Notes: generated by a model from the letters alone, not told the origin. A DNA stretch of 64,000 nucleotides from Datisca glomerata (GCA_003255025.1 QANY01007889.1:1701911-1765910), one strand, 5' to 3'; counted from the stretch's first letter, positions 1 to 12,018 are shown. Made by a program: numbers and translations.

Positions 1-986
1 AAAGTATAGAATATTTAATAATGATTGCTAGTACGGTTCACTAAACATTATGAATGCGTGTGATCTAGATCTAGATAATTGATGTGGTTAGACATCTTAG
101 TGAATGTACTTTATATAATGAGATTATATATGACTGGACTAATGTGAATTAATATATTTATCAACGTGCCATTTAAAATAAAAATTTAATACACATCAAT
201 TCGATGATCGTATGTAGATCAGTCTGAATCCTGAGTAGTCATGAACTCCTATACATGTCTACTAGATTTTTTGATTCACTCATTAAGGTTTGTTTGTAAA
301 ACATACTAGTGAAATTTGTTTTGGAGATTCAGTGATATGGATGACTGGGTACATTATCTTATAAGATTTGAAATCAAAGCTTTCGTAACGGATCGTATAT
401 TAGTTTCCTTAAGTGTTAATTATATACCTAAATGGTTATTGAGCTTAAATTTATAATAAGATTATAAATTAGTCATTCATTAGTGGAATAACAGTACTTA
501 AGGATCAAGAGATAATTAGAAGGGTAAAATGGTAATTTTGATCATGTCTAATTTATGAACCAATAATTGGAGGACTGAACTACATGAATTGATAATATCA
601 GTGGACTACATGAGAATACTCTGTAAATACATTCTATAATCACTAAGAGTTCAATTCCATATTTATAGTGAAATAATAATGGAAAATTAATAAATAAGAT
701 TATTTAATTAATAATATGATTTATTAGAGCTTAAAATTATAGATTCATGGTCTCCAAGTCACCTTTATATTACGCAGTCTAGAGTGTGGACTTTTTAAAA
801 CATGAGAAAATGACTAACTTGCAAAAAAGAAATTTATTCCAGGATGCATACATAATTTTGAGATAATTATGTGTGGTTAATTAATAAAAAATTAATTAAT
901 TGAATTATTTATATATAAAAATGTAATTTTTAGAATTTATATGTAAAAATAATTATCGATAAGTGAGACAGAATCATTTGTCGAAT

Positions 987-1271
987 CCCGATTGGCGGGC
1001 TCGAGGACCTCGCCAGTCATCACTTTTTGTTTATCCCGACTGTCGAGCTAGAGTACTCGCTAGTCATCATTTTTTATTTATCCCGATTGCCGAGCTAGAG
1101 TGCTCTCCATTCATCACTTATTGTTTATCACGACTGTGGAGCTAGGGTGCTCGCCATTCATCATTTTTTATCTATCCCGACTGCCGAGTTAAGGTGCTCG
1201 CCAGTCATCAATTTTTATTTATTCTGACCGTCGAGCTGGGTGCTCGCCATTTATCACTTTTTGTTTATCCC
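987..1271 (+). repeat. 47-bp minisatellite, about six copies
   Basis: The anchor CCCGA(C/T)TG recurs at 987, 1035, 1082, 1129, 1176, about 1224 and 1269, giving a period of 46-48 bases. Each unit has a core close to GTCGAGCTAG followed by GTGCTCGCCA and a T-rich ATCATTTTTTATTTATC segment. A 60-aa open frame across it is a by-product of the repeat. It lies at the left edge of the LTR section absent from the related copy. Confidence 0.85.
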
Positions 1272-1274
1272 GAC

Positions 1275-2540
1275 GTCACATGTAGTAGAAGAGTCGATCC
1301 TCTGAGACTTGTAGGGTAGCGAGAAGATTTCGAGTAAACAATTCTGTCACGCATTCTATCTTTTCATAAAATTAGATTTACTTGAATAAGGACAATGCAA
1401 GATGTTTCTCCTAAATGAGGAAGAAAGGAGATTTCTTATATAGCAAGTGTCGATGGGCACACAATCCTTTGTGCTTTGGCGTTGGTCATTCTCAAGAAGG
1501 CAGCTTCCTTTACTCAGAAATGGAGGAGTTTTCCGTTTCTAATCTTGGCGGCTCAGGTGAGACAAGAATATCTCAGTCTTTATTAGCTTCGTGGTCAAGC
1601 TCCTCGTTTCTAGAGCCAGCACCCTTCCTCTTTTGTTGTAACATCTTCCTTTCTGAGTCACATCTTTACTTTTCTGGGGGGGGGCAGATTAAGGTAAAGG
1701 ATCGAAGGTGGCTAGGCCTCAGTGTTTTCCCGGGCTATTCCCCATTCCTTGCTGGGGCCTGACGTGTTCTTCTTTCTAAGCTATGTCGTTGCATTAATGG
1801 CATACTCCTATGAGCTCCACATTCTACTCGTGGGCCAGCAGGGGCTCGTCCGGAACTATCTTCTCTAACGGTTCCAGTGGGAGTCGACCAACCATTTGGC
1901 TCTTCAAGTTTCTTCTTGGATAGAGAGCCTCAGTCGTGGGCCCATTTCTTGTTGGTTCTAATCCCTCACGCGAAGGCAACATTGTCATGACCTTCTTCTT
2001 GTGTTGTCTCCTCTTGTCGTCTTAGTGGGAAACGTTCAGTCCTTTTAGTTTTTCGTATCTTCCTTGGGGCCATTCCTTGGGCAGCTCTTCGACCACAACC
2101 TCGTATCCTTGTGGCTCCATTCACCTCGGGGGGCTTTGGGGGAGTGTCTAGACACTCGTTTGTTATTTGGTTGAGGTGAGCCTGTCGTTGGGAATTTGGA
2201 GCAAGTCAATGTATTTGACTGGGAATGATCCTAGAATTTTTATTTGCTCATCTCATCTCACTACTTTACCCTGAGATTTGCAAAACTGTTGCTGGCCAAA
2301 GAGGAGGCACTAATGAATGAGGTGGAGGGAGACACGCCGATACTTTCCTCAACCACCCACAGTTGTTCACTTATCACCCCCGAAAGATTCCCTAGAGGGT
2401 TATGCCCACCTTTCTTTTCAGCAAATCTGTCTTACACCCTCGTTCAATGGGGATGACCCCAGTCAGGACCATACCATCGGGAGGCTAGCCATATGTGGTT
2501 TAATTCCCTTCCATTCTTATACGTCATTATCTTGATTAAG
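1275..2540 (+). other. LTR middle section, family-variable, no gene recognised
   Basis: This stretch is richer in G and C than its surroundings. It has two short open frames (1415-1762 and 2244-2456/2317-2535) that resemble no protein I recognise and overlap each other, so I do not call them genes. A run of nine or more G occurs near 1676-1685. It interrupts LTR sequence that is otherwise shared with the copy at 24791. It could be a nested insertion or a family-specific U3/R section; no terminal repeats were found to decide. Confidence 0.5.
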
Positions 2541-3144
2541 ATACAGATTTTATTCTAATTACCTAAATTGATCAGATCATCAGTTGATCAATCAAAGAAT
2601 TGAGTTGTGAACACAATTGCTCAGAATGATTTTTCTCTATGATTAATAGTTAATCAAATCTCTAAAAGAATAATCATCACGTTCTTTTAAAGAATTGTCT
2701 CACAAAAGTCCTTCTCAGTAAATCTCTAGATCTCATGTGTTGAGAATATCTAAAGACAGAAAAGTATCTTGTAATATTCTACATGCCCATATACGCCCTA
2801 GTGCGTTGAGGATTGACTTAAAAGATCTTGGTGTGGATCTTGAAGTCTACTGCCTGTTGTAATAGTTTCGTGGGATGGAGCATCGATCGGTTTTGCAAGA
2901 ACGCTTGATTAAGACTACAAGAGGAATACATTCATAACCTTGTATGTTGTAGATTTAATATATAAATATATAAGGGATCCTGACTGATTGAAAAAGAGTT
3001 TTCAATAAAAAGTTTTTATTTGGTTATCGTGGTGTTGCGCAATTTTTATTTTATTAAAAGATTTGATCTTTATTAAAAGTTTAGCTTTTTAAATGACCAC
3101 GCACCACACGCTTCCGCCACGCACGCGCCGCGATGATCAACAAG

Positions 3145-3156
3145 TGGTATGAGAGC
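3145..3156 (+). other. Primer-binding site, initiator Met-tRNA type
   Basis: TGGTATGAGAGC differs by one base from the usual plant Copia primer site TGGTATCAGAGC. It lies two bases after the LTR end at 3142. It is where the tRNA would prime minus-strand DNA synthesis. Confidence 0.85.
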
Positions 3157-5134
3157 GGTCTTTATATATTTATATGTTAAATGATGTGTTGATTTTCTTG
3201 TATTATTCATATAATATGAGATATGTATGAATGGATGTATGGTTATATTTTTGAATGTTTGAAAAATAATGGATCGTTAATTTTATGGTAATTATTGGGT
3301 TAGATTTTGTTCTTTATTTTTTCCTTAGATCATGTGTAGCGGTTTTGGGGCGTAGAAATTTTTGTAATTTAATTTTGAATATTTATTGTAATTATTCCGA
3401 TCACGAGAAGACGATGAATGCACGAGATAAACGACGAAGGAAAAAGAAAAGAAATAGGAATTCTTTTAGAATTCTGACGTGGGTACCGAAAATTGGATTT
3501 TTGACGCAGGCGTTGCCGATTTTTTAAAATCAGTAATGTCGCCGGAATTTACTGTTTTGGGAATGTCGCCGAAAAATACCGCCGGAGGTGGCAAATGGCG
3601 GGCGGCGGCTGTGGACGACAGTCGGTGGCGGTGGACAACGGACGACAGTGGTGGACAATGGTCAGCGGTGACTTTGGCTGGTCGGTGGTGATAGGCGGCG
3701 GCTCTGGCTGGTTGGTGGTAACTGTTGTCACATTTGGAGAAGTTTCACAGAAACTCTGATACCAACCAACCTATCACTATAGAGTTTGATGATAACCCTA
3801 CCTTTATCTATTATCCTTTTCAAAATTTGAAATTAATGTAATTTTTAAATTAAATTTTTAATTTTTAATTTTATGAAAATTAGAAATTAATAGGTTGATT
3901 TGGTTTTATACAAGTTTGACCAAATCAAATAAAATATTTTTTGACTAAGTCAAAGTCAACTAATTTGAAAGGAATAATTATAGAAAATATTTTTAATTAA
4001 GAAATATAGTTTTTTCTAATTGAATAGAATTTTGTTCAAAGCTTGGAGATTATGAAGATGGAAATCAGGAGGAGAAGGTAATATTTGAGAAATATTTATT
4101 CTTGAAGTCTGCTTTGTAATTTTATTTCTTTATTTCAAGAGTTATAATTTAGGAATACCCAATAGTCACTCTGTCTATTATTATTTTATTTAATTGTTAT
4201 GTTTGATAACACGTTCATGCATTAGTCGATCACATACCATACATGAAAATCCCACACAGTTTTATTTTGTCATGCATCTCATCAGTAGAAACATGATTTA
4301 TTAGGATTATCCTAATATGTTTATATGTATTATTTTTAGAAATCAATTGCATGTAAACTGTAAGATTTTAATGAGTTAAAACTTGGTAATCACACCACAC
4401 TAAGAGCTATAGTAACTTTTAGGATAACCTACTTTAGTAAAAGAGTTTTATTAATTAGTTAATTAAAGTTCACCTAATTATGACTTAGGCGTTTTAGAAG
4501 GTTAAATGAACTTAGACCAATGAGATTGGTATAACTGAATATTAAATATTCATAGGATTATTATTTTAACCAATGATTAATTTGGAATTAATTAATTAGT
4601 TAAATATAGAAACACATAATCCTAAAATAGTGAGTGGGGGAAGGTTGACATATTAATGTAACCTATGGTCTCCATCATTAGTACAATACCGTGAGGTGCA
4701 GTAATGGCATCGAGATGGCTTTCGAGCTGTACCAATACCATCAATGGACTTCTTAAGAAGATATGAGTAAGTGATGTAATTTAGTTTTCACCGACCCTAA
4801 GGCAGCATATTCTAAATGAAGTCATGAAATCTGAAATGATGAGTTACACTCACAAAGTCACAATTAAGCTTTCATGTAGATAGTTGTGACTTTACCGAAC
4901 AAGCGATACCTTATTATTAAAAGAGAATATATGAGATATTTTAAGTTTTAATTAATAAGGATGAGAATGTCTCATAGACAGTCTGATGTTAATCTGATTG
5001 ATCCTAAGGCATCACATTAATCATCGGGTTATTTTATCGTGATTAGTAAATGTTAAATTTATGTGTTTATTATGTTACATTCATGTATCACGCTTACTTT
5101 TTGAATTTCAGATATTTATCAATTATATTGAATT
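3157..5134 (+). other. Untranslated leader of Copia A
   Basis: No convincing gene is visible between the primer site and gag. The stretch is AT-rich except for a GC-rich island at about 3540-3735 made of repeated GGTGG and GGCGG words. Small open frames at 3285-3691 come from this island and look accidental. Long leaders of 1-2 kb are usual for this type of plant Copia. Confidence 0.6.
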
Positions 5135-5990
5135 TTGTATGTTTTAAATTTCAGATATCATTATTATACTGCTTTACTCACTCTTGAGAAATTTAATGGT
5201 GATAATATCAAACTTTGGAAATCAAATATGAACTTAATGTTAATTTGTAAGAACCATAAGTTCGTTCTTACTGATGAATGTCCAGAGGAGCCCGCTGCTA
5301 ATGCCCCTAAGAATGCTAGTGACAAATATAATGCTTGGATCATATCAAACAACAAGGCTAAGTGCTACATGCTTGTGAGCATGAATGATGTTCTGAGAAC
5401 CGAGCATGAAGACATGGAGACTGCCTATGAGATTATGGAATCTCTATAGGCGATGTTTGGGTAGTAGTCTGATCAAAGTCGTCATGAGGCTACTATGAGC
5501 TGTATGACGACTAATATGAGAAAGGGTACTTCTGTGCGAGAACATATTTTAAACATGATCAACATAATGCACGAGGTAGAAGTACATGAGGAACTCAAGT
5601 TAGCATTATACTTGAGTCACTCACGACCAACTATGTTATGAACATGTTACAATTCAACATGACCTTATTGTTAAATGAGCTATAGACTTTTGAGTCACTC
5701 AACCTTAGAATGACCAAAGAGGGTGAGGTAAATGTTGTCGAGCAAAAGCCTTCTTCCACTGTTAAAAGTAACAAGAGGAAGAAGATCAATGGTTAGGGCA
5801 AAGGTAAGAACTAGAAAGGGAAGAAAGCCAAGATATAGCCAAAAGTCAAGAAGAACAAGAAAGACAACAAGCCCAAGGGAAAATGTTACAACTGTGGGGT
5901 TAAAGGTCATTGGAAGAAAAATTGTAACAAGTATCTCTCTGAGCTGAAAAAGAAACGTAAATATGATTTACTTGTACTTGAATCTTGCTT
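5135..5990 (+). pseudogene. gag: Copia A gag (nucleocapsid), broken
   Basis: The gag product would coat element RNA. The first open block (104 aa, 5135-5449) has the Copia gag N-terminal signature around LEKFNGDNIKLWKSNM, ending in a stop. Homology continues in the same general frame through 5520-5640 (motif around MRKGTSVREHILNMI) with further stops. A zinc knuckle CX2CX4HX4C (CYNCGVKGHWKKNC) is intact at about 5884-5925, in a different frame from the nearest long ORF. Lysine-rich sequence precedes the knuckle. The start codon of the original gag is uncertain; the block may follow a spliced or lost upstream ATG. Pseudogene by several stops and frameshifts. Confidence 0.85.
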
Positions 5991-5999
5991 AGTAGAATA

Positions 6000-7440
6000 T
6001 GATTTTTCATGCTATATACTTGATTCAGGAGCCACTAACCATGTATATTGTTCTTTATAAATGCTTGATTCGTCAAGGGAGCTGGCTGATCGCGAGGTCA
6101 TTTTGAGAGTTGGCAGTAGCACACGCGTGTCAGCTAAAACATTAGAGACAGTCCGTTTATTTTTTTGATACAATTATTTGGTTTTTAACGATGTTTATTA
6201 TATTCTTAGATTTTTTAGAAATTTTATTTCTCTTTCATTTTTGCAAGAATGGTAATTCAAAGTATCTATTATTAATGAAAAGTTTATTATATATAAGAAT
6301 GGATTCAAAATTTATCATGAAAAAATTATAAACGGGCTGTATATTTTAAAAGTAGCCAAACCTGAAAGTAGCAAACGACAAAGAGTTTCTCATGAGGATG
6401 ATAACACATATCTTTGGTATCTTAGGTTGGGACATATTAATCTAGATAGGTTAACTAGGTTAACAAAGCATGGTGTTTTGAAAGAACTAAAAATTGGAAC
6501 TCTTTCTGTTTGGGAATCCTGTCTAGAGGGTAAAATGACCAAGAGACAATTCTCTGGAAAGGGCCAAAGAGCCAAGAAGCCACTTGAGCTAGTGCATAGT
6601 GATGTATGTGGATCAATTAATGTACAAGCTAGATGTATGTTTAAGTATTTCATCACTTTTATTGATGACTACTCAAGATATGTTTATACCTACCTAATAC
6701 AAAGAAAGTCTGTAACTTTTGGAAAGTTTAATGACTTCAAAGCTGAAGTTGAAAAGAAATTAGGTAAATCATTGAAAACCCTTCGATCCGATCGAGGCGG
6801 TGAATACTTAGATTTAGAATTCAAGGATTATATGTTGGATTGTGGAATCTTATCCCAACTCACAGCACTTGGAACACCACAACAAAATGGTGTTGTAGAG
6901 AGGAGAAACTGAACTTTATTGGATATGGTTAAGTCATTGTTAAACTACTCATCACTATCACTTACATTTTGGGGATATGGATTACACACGGCTACATACA
7001 TTTTGAATGTAGTGCCCTTTAAGTTTGTAAACAAGACGCTTTTAGAGTTATATAATAGCTCAAACATAGTTTGTAACATTTTTCGTATATGGGAGTTTCC
7101 GACTCACGTTTTTAAATCCAAGACTAGAAAGTTAGACTTAATATCTGAAGTATGCATATTCATAGGCTATGCTCCAGAGATTAGAGGTGGGTATTTTTAT
7201 AGTCGTAACGATCAAAAGGTGTTTGTGACGACAAATGCAACATTACTTAAGCATAAATATATGCAAAACTACAAACCTCGTAGCAAAGTAGTTCTCGAGG
7301 AATTAGCAGCTGATGCGATCAGACCACCTTCAATTTCTACTGATAAGTGACAAATCAGAGAATTCACAGTTCTTGCAAAGGAAACCCCTGAGCAACGTCG
7401 TAGCAGAATGGTTGTGAGACAATAGTTTGTTACGAACTAC
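6000..7440 (+). pseudogene. Copia A protease and integrase, broken
   Basis: The protease active site DSGAT is intact at about 6022-6036, but stops follow within 20 codons. The GAG-pre-integrase zinc region begins near 6410 (LRLGHINLDRLTRL, then CLEGKMTKRQF). The usual His before LRLGH is Tyr. The integrase core is well preserved in the 6427-6912 frame: HSDVCG carries the first Asp, LRSDRGGEY the second and PQQNGVVERRN the Glu. A TGA directly after ERRN ends this frame. It resumes at 6919-7350 with the C-terminal integrase region (WGYGLHTATYILNVVP, then FIGYAPEIRGGYFY). The product would join element DNA to the chromosome; it is no longer expressible as one protein. Confidence 0.88.
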
Positions 7441-7469
7441 AAGCGCATGTCCTAGTGTTAGACATTGAT

Positions 7470-8520
7470 AAGGACGATCCATTATCTTATGAAGAAGCAA
7501 TTGATGATCCTGAAAAGTAGAAATGGCAAGATGCCATGAATTAGAAAATGGAATCTATGTATTCCAATTCCGTCTGGGAACTTGTAGATTTACCTGAAGA
7601 TGTCAGGCCCATTGCATGTAAATAGATCTTCAAGAAGAAAAGAGGTGCAGATGGAAAAGTAAAGACTTTCAAGGCATGGTTAGTAGCCAAGGGTTATTAT
7701 ACATAAAGGGAGGAAGTTGATTATGAAGAGACATTTTCCCTTATGGCCATGCTCAAATCCATTCGCATCCTTTTATCCATAGTCGCTAGTTTTGACTATG
7801 AGATATGGCAAACGGATGACAAGACAGTATGCAAGTTGTTTAAATCTATTTATGGATTAAAACAAGCATCTAGATCTTGGAATCTTACATTTGATGAGAT
7901 TATAAAGTCATAAGGCTTTGAGTAAAATGTTCATGAAGCCTGTGTTTATAAATACATTAAAGATAAGCTAGTGGTTTTCTTAGTTATTTATGTTGACGAT
8001 ATTTTACTCATTGAGAATGTTGTAGAAAATTTATCAAAGATAAAGAAGTGGTTAACTGAGAAATTCCAAATAAAAGATCTGGAAGAGGCGAGCTATGTTC
8101 TAGGCATATAAATCCCGAGGGATAGAAAGAACAAGTTCTTGGCACTTTCTCAGGCATCCTATATTGATAAGATGTTGCAGAGATTCTCTATGAAGAATTC
8201 CAAGAAAGGTCAACTACCAACAAGACATGAAATTGTTCTCTCCAAGGAACAATGTCCTAAGACACCTCAGGAGGAAGAATATATGAGAAAGGTTCCCTAT
8301 GCTTTAGCAGTTGGAAGTATCATGTATGTCATGTTATGTACGAGACCGGACATTTGTTATGCAGTGGAAATTGTTAGTCATTATCAATCGGATCCAGGTT
8401 TAGAACACTGGATTGCAGTAAAACACATTCTCAAGTATCTTAGGAGAACGAGAAATTATATGCTTATTTATTCAGGTGGAGACCCGAACCCTACTGGATA
8501 TACTGATTAGGAATCAGATA
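7470..8520 (+). pseudogene. Copia A reverse transcriptase, broken
   Basis: The RT domain starts near WELVDLPEDVRPIACK, with a stop at the following codon in place of Trp. The segment that should encode the first catalytic region is deleted: near 7817 the sequence passes straight from TDDKT to VCKLFKSIYGLKQ. The catalytic YVDD is present at about 7990-8010. The longest open piece (8139-8510, 123 aa) covers the RT-RNase H connection with MLCTRPDICYAVEIVS and the motif HILKYLRRTRNYML. It ends at a stop in GYTD, where RNase H should begin. At least six in-frame stops occur. Confidence 0.88.
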
Positions 8521-8739
8521 TGGATAGTCGAAAGCCGAAGTCTTCATACACCAAGGTGATCAAAATGTTATAAAGATAACGTTAGATCAGAATCTGGCTC
8601 TGACTGTTATCGAGATAACGTTAGATCCAAACCTGGTTGACTTATTTACCAAGACATATCCTACCAAGTTATTTGAGAGCCATATATGTAACATGAGATT
8701 AAGAAAGATGCCACATTTGCTTTAGGTCAAGTGAGAGAT
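8521..8739 (+). pseudogene. Copia A RNase H remnant and polypurine tract
   Basis: Nearly all of RNase H is missing. After the stop at about 8508-8510 only a scrap around the YTD motif is seen, then the extreme C-terminal tail (about 8623-8724), starting with DPNLVDLFTK. A 15-base direct repeat, AGATAACGTTAGATC, occurs twice here, at about 8574 and 8612. The purine-rich tract AAGTGAGAGAT (about 8729-8739) sits directly against the 3' LTR and would prime plus-strand DNA. Confidence 0.7.
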
Positions 8740-9693
8740 TGTTGGAGGTTACGCCCTCAAATCATGTGTATTGACATTTTGATATGAAATTTAATAAGGA
8801 TTATATTTTTCTTATAATTTCTTTTAAATTATTATTTAATAATTTATATAAATATCATAAAAATTCATATCCATTAATGAGACTATGATCTTATATTAGT
8901 ATGAGAGGATTAAGATCATAGATAATGAATAAAATTGTCACAAACATATTAAAGTATGAAATCTTTAATAAATGGTTGTTAGTACGGTTCACTAAGTATT
9001 AAGAATACTTATAAAATGAGATTCAGATCATTGATGTGATAGACATCTTAGTGAATGTACTTTATATAATGAGATTATATATGACTAGAACGATTTGAAT
9101 TAATGTCTTTATCAGCGTGCCGTTTATAATAAAGATTTAATGCACATCAATTAGATGATCATATGTAGATCAATCTGAATCTTGAGTAGTCATGAACTCC
9201 TTTACATGTCTATTACATCTTTTGATTCACTCATTAAGGTTTGTTTGTAAAACAGGCTTATGACTTTTGTTTTGGAGATACAATGATATGGATGGCTGGG
9301 AACATGATATTGCAAGATTTGAATCAAAGCTTTCATAGTTGATCGTATATTGGTTCTCTTAAGTGTTAATTTTGAACTGAATGGTTATTAAGCTCAAATG
9401 TATAATAATATTATAAATTAGTCATTCACTAATGGATTAATACTACTTAAGGATCAAGAGGTAATTATAAGGGTAAAATAGTAGTTTTGACCAGTTCTAA
9501 TTTACGAACCAATAATTGAATGACAGAACTACATGAATTAATAATATCAGTGAACTACATGAGAATACTCTGTAAATACGTTCTATAATCACTAAGAGTT
9601 CAATTTTATATTTATAGTGTAGTAATAATGAAATTAATAAATAAGATTATTTAATTAAAGAGTTTAATTAATAATATGGTTTATTAGAGCTTA
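8740..9693 (+). repeat. 3' LTR of Copia A, truncated
   Basis: It starts TGTTGGAGG directly after the polypurine tract. From 8962 it aligns with the 5' LTR from position 1 up to the shared word TTATTAGAGCTTA near 9680-9693. It then changes without transition into coding sequence of another Copia. The remaining 2.4 kb of LTR expected from the 5' copy is absent. Confidence 0.85.
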
Positions 9694-10085
9694 GAAATCT
9701 TGCATTGCTAATTCTACCATGGAAGCTGAATATGTGGCAGCTTGTGAAGCTGCAAAAGCGGCTGTATGACTTACGAAGTTCTAGAAGACTCTGGAAGTTG
9801 TTCCAGACGCTGACAAGCCCATGACACTGTTATTGTGATAACAGTGGGACTGTAGTAAATTCTAAGGAGCCTAGAAGCCATACGATATCCAAACACATAG
9901 AACATAAGTATCACCTTATTAGAGAGATTGTTCAGCGTGGAGACGTTATGGTTACGCATGTTTCGACGGTCAACAACTTGGCAGATCCATTTATCGAAGA
10001 CTTTAAGCTGTCAAGATTTTTATGATCATCTGGAGGGCTTGGGCATAAGAGATTGTACATGCCTACTTTAATCCAAGTGGGAGAT
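9694..10085 (+). pseudogene. Copia family B RNase H tail fragment
   Basis: The sequence encodes, with frameshifts, the C-terminal half of Copia RNase H: STMEAEYVAACEAAKA, then CDNSG, KHIEHKYHLIREIVQ and NNLADPF. It matches 35836-36189 of the complete family-B element closely. It starts abruptly at about 9694 and ends in the purine tract AAGTGGGAGAT against the LTR at 10086. It is the 3' end of an element whose body is missing. Confidence 0.88.
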
Positions 10086-12018
10086 TGTTAGAATATGTCC
10101 ATAAAATAACGTGTAATAACTATTTCCTTGTATTTAGTTATTTCTTAGACATTTCTGTTACTGATCTTTTTATGAATAAATTGTAAGTTTGATTTTAAAT
10201 TAAAGCATGTTTATAAATTACTCAAATTCTGAAACTATTGTCAACGAAAGAAGAGTGAATACAGAAGCGTCTCCAGATGAACTATTCTGAAATAGTTCAG
10301 AACAATATTCGCAGTCTTAGAATTAACTAAGCAATCGAATCCGATTACGACTGTTAGTTTGAACTGTTGGATGTCAGTCTTGCGGCATAAGAGTGGAGAC
10401 TCAAATGGTCAACCTAGACATGTTATGAACATGTTGAATTGACCGGTAACAAATTAGTTTAGAGCCCAAAACCGTTTACCTAACTCTAAATCTAATTATT
10501 ACACTTTAAGGGTATTTTTGTAATCACCTTAATCTTGAGGTGAATACGTAACTTGACTTGGTTAGTAGCAATCTTTGATATGTCAAATGAGTGAGTTCGA
10601 ATTGGTGGACAATACCTCGGCTGTTAGGACGGTAATTTAATTAAGTAGGAGTTGCGTGATTCACAGATATGAAAATTTATGGTTGAATTGTGAAATTAGC
10701 AATATCACATTGTACTTTATTGATGTGTGTGTGAATAAATTTATTTGGCCAAGTATTCGCTGAAATGAGTCATTGAATAAGACTTGTGTATTGTACGAGA
10801 AATTTACTATAATGTCTTTCTTATTGACAGTTAATAAAGGAGTTAAGAAAATAATAACAAGAGGAAATGGTAATTTTACATTCTGCTCTGGTTACTGTAT
10901 TCACGATAGGCATTATGTTAAAATATTTTGTGGACCGTGAAAATAAATAGAGTTTATTTACACCAACAGAAAAAGTAGCGCAGATGAATCAATAGTTGAT
11001 TCGACATCGAACCTATAGTGGAGTCGTACGTTGTCAAGATTAAATAGGTCGGGAATTTATGGAGATAAATTCACCAGATATTTGAATTTTAAGCTTTGTT
11101 CTTGTGGGTCCATTCGGTCTCATAAATAACTCAGAGAACAGGAATAGAAAAATGAACTAAGTTGGACCAAACTGTGTTTTGGTGCCAAGGCATGTTTCCT
11201 ACATCTACGTGATATGTGATGTTATTTAAGTTAGTTAAGTGTAATTATTGTATTGAATTAATTAATTTATTATCTTCTAAGTATTGAATAATTAGTTAAA
11301 TATAATTAATCAATTAATTAATTGATAATGTTCAATTATATTTATTAATTGTATTGATGAATTTCGATACAATTAAAACTCTAGGAGATTATTTAATTTT
11401 CAGCAATAATAGATAATTAGGGGAATTTTTGAAAATTTTATAATATATGGGTATACTTGTAAATACTAAAAATTACATTTTGATAAATATCTAATAACAA
11501 TTTGATTGCAAAGAGATAACGAGTATCAAATACAGTTGATGTTATCAACAGAAGGATAGAAAAATGTTTTCTCCTCTTACTATTGTTGCCGTCGAAATTA
11601 ATCTGAAAAAGGAAGATTTGATTTTGTTTTCTTCAATCGTTTTGAGAGTTCACGCTCAAATTTCTATGTAAAATTCTTCTGAGATATATTTATGAAATTA
11701 ACGGGTGGTTGTTGGTGGATTAATTCAGAAATCATTCATGGAAGATCAAGTTCGTGATTTTGATCTTAAAGCTTGAAGAACAAGAATAACGCTTGAGGAA
11801 ATTCCACCAATTCAGAAATTCTCCGATATAGAGTAAAGGTGAATTTTTTTTTCTCTTAATCTATTCGTTTTAATATCGTATATGCATGATAAAAGTAAAA
11901 TTGATTTTAAATTATTTAATATGATTAAATAAGTTAAATCGTTTTTTTATATTTTGCCTACAAACCGTTCGTGGTTCAAATCTAAATTTCTTTAATTTAA
12001 AATCGATTGATCCAAGCA
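10086..12018 (+). repeat. LTR of Copia family B (3' end of a truncated copy)
   Basis: It starts TGTTAGAATATGTCC and ends GATTGATCCAAGCA. It is colinear over its whole length with the LTRs at 27311-29217 and 36190-38115 (lengths 1933, 1907 and 1926). No primer-binding site follows, so this is a 3' LTR. Target-site duplication cannot be tested because the left end of the element is lost. Confidence 0.9.

Larger units (their letters stand above)
1..3142 (+). repeat. 5' LTR of Copia A (partial, unusually long)
   Basis: The LTR ends in CA at 3142, two bases before the primer-binding site. Positions 1-735 align with the 3' LTR from 8962, and both 1-960 and roughly 2700-3142 align in reverse complement with the copy at 24791 to about 26850. 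The full LTR would be about 3.4 kb, very long for Copia. The middle part, 960-2540, has no counterpart in the other copy and is listed separately. The terminal part, 3085-3142, is GC-rich. Confidence 0.8.
1..9693 (+). mobile_element. Ty1/Copia retrotransposon A, degenerate, left end outside window
   Basis: A Copia-order element is supported by the full order of parts on the plus strand: 5' LTR, Met-tRNA primer site, long leader, gag with zinc knuckle, protease DSGAT motif, integrase, reverse transcriptase with YVDD, polypurine tract and the start of a 3' LTR. The integrase-before-RT order is diagnostic of Copia. Positions 1-735 match 8962-9693, which pairs the LTRs. The 5' LTR lacks about 225 bases at the left edge. 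The 3' LTR stops abruptly at 9693, where a different Copia begins. The coding region has many stops and deletions and cannot act autonomously. Confidence 0.9.

Noticed and set aside
963..1145. 60-aa frame
   Set aside because: It is a translation of the 47-bp minisatellite; no motif, and the repeat is not a multiple of three.
9771..9959. Minus-strand 62-aa frame, and similar ones at 35766-36216 and 46690-46902
   Set aside because: Antisense shadows of Copia RNase H coding sequence.
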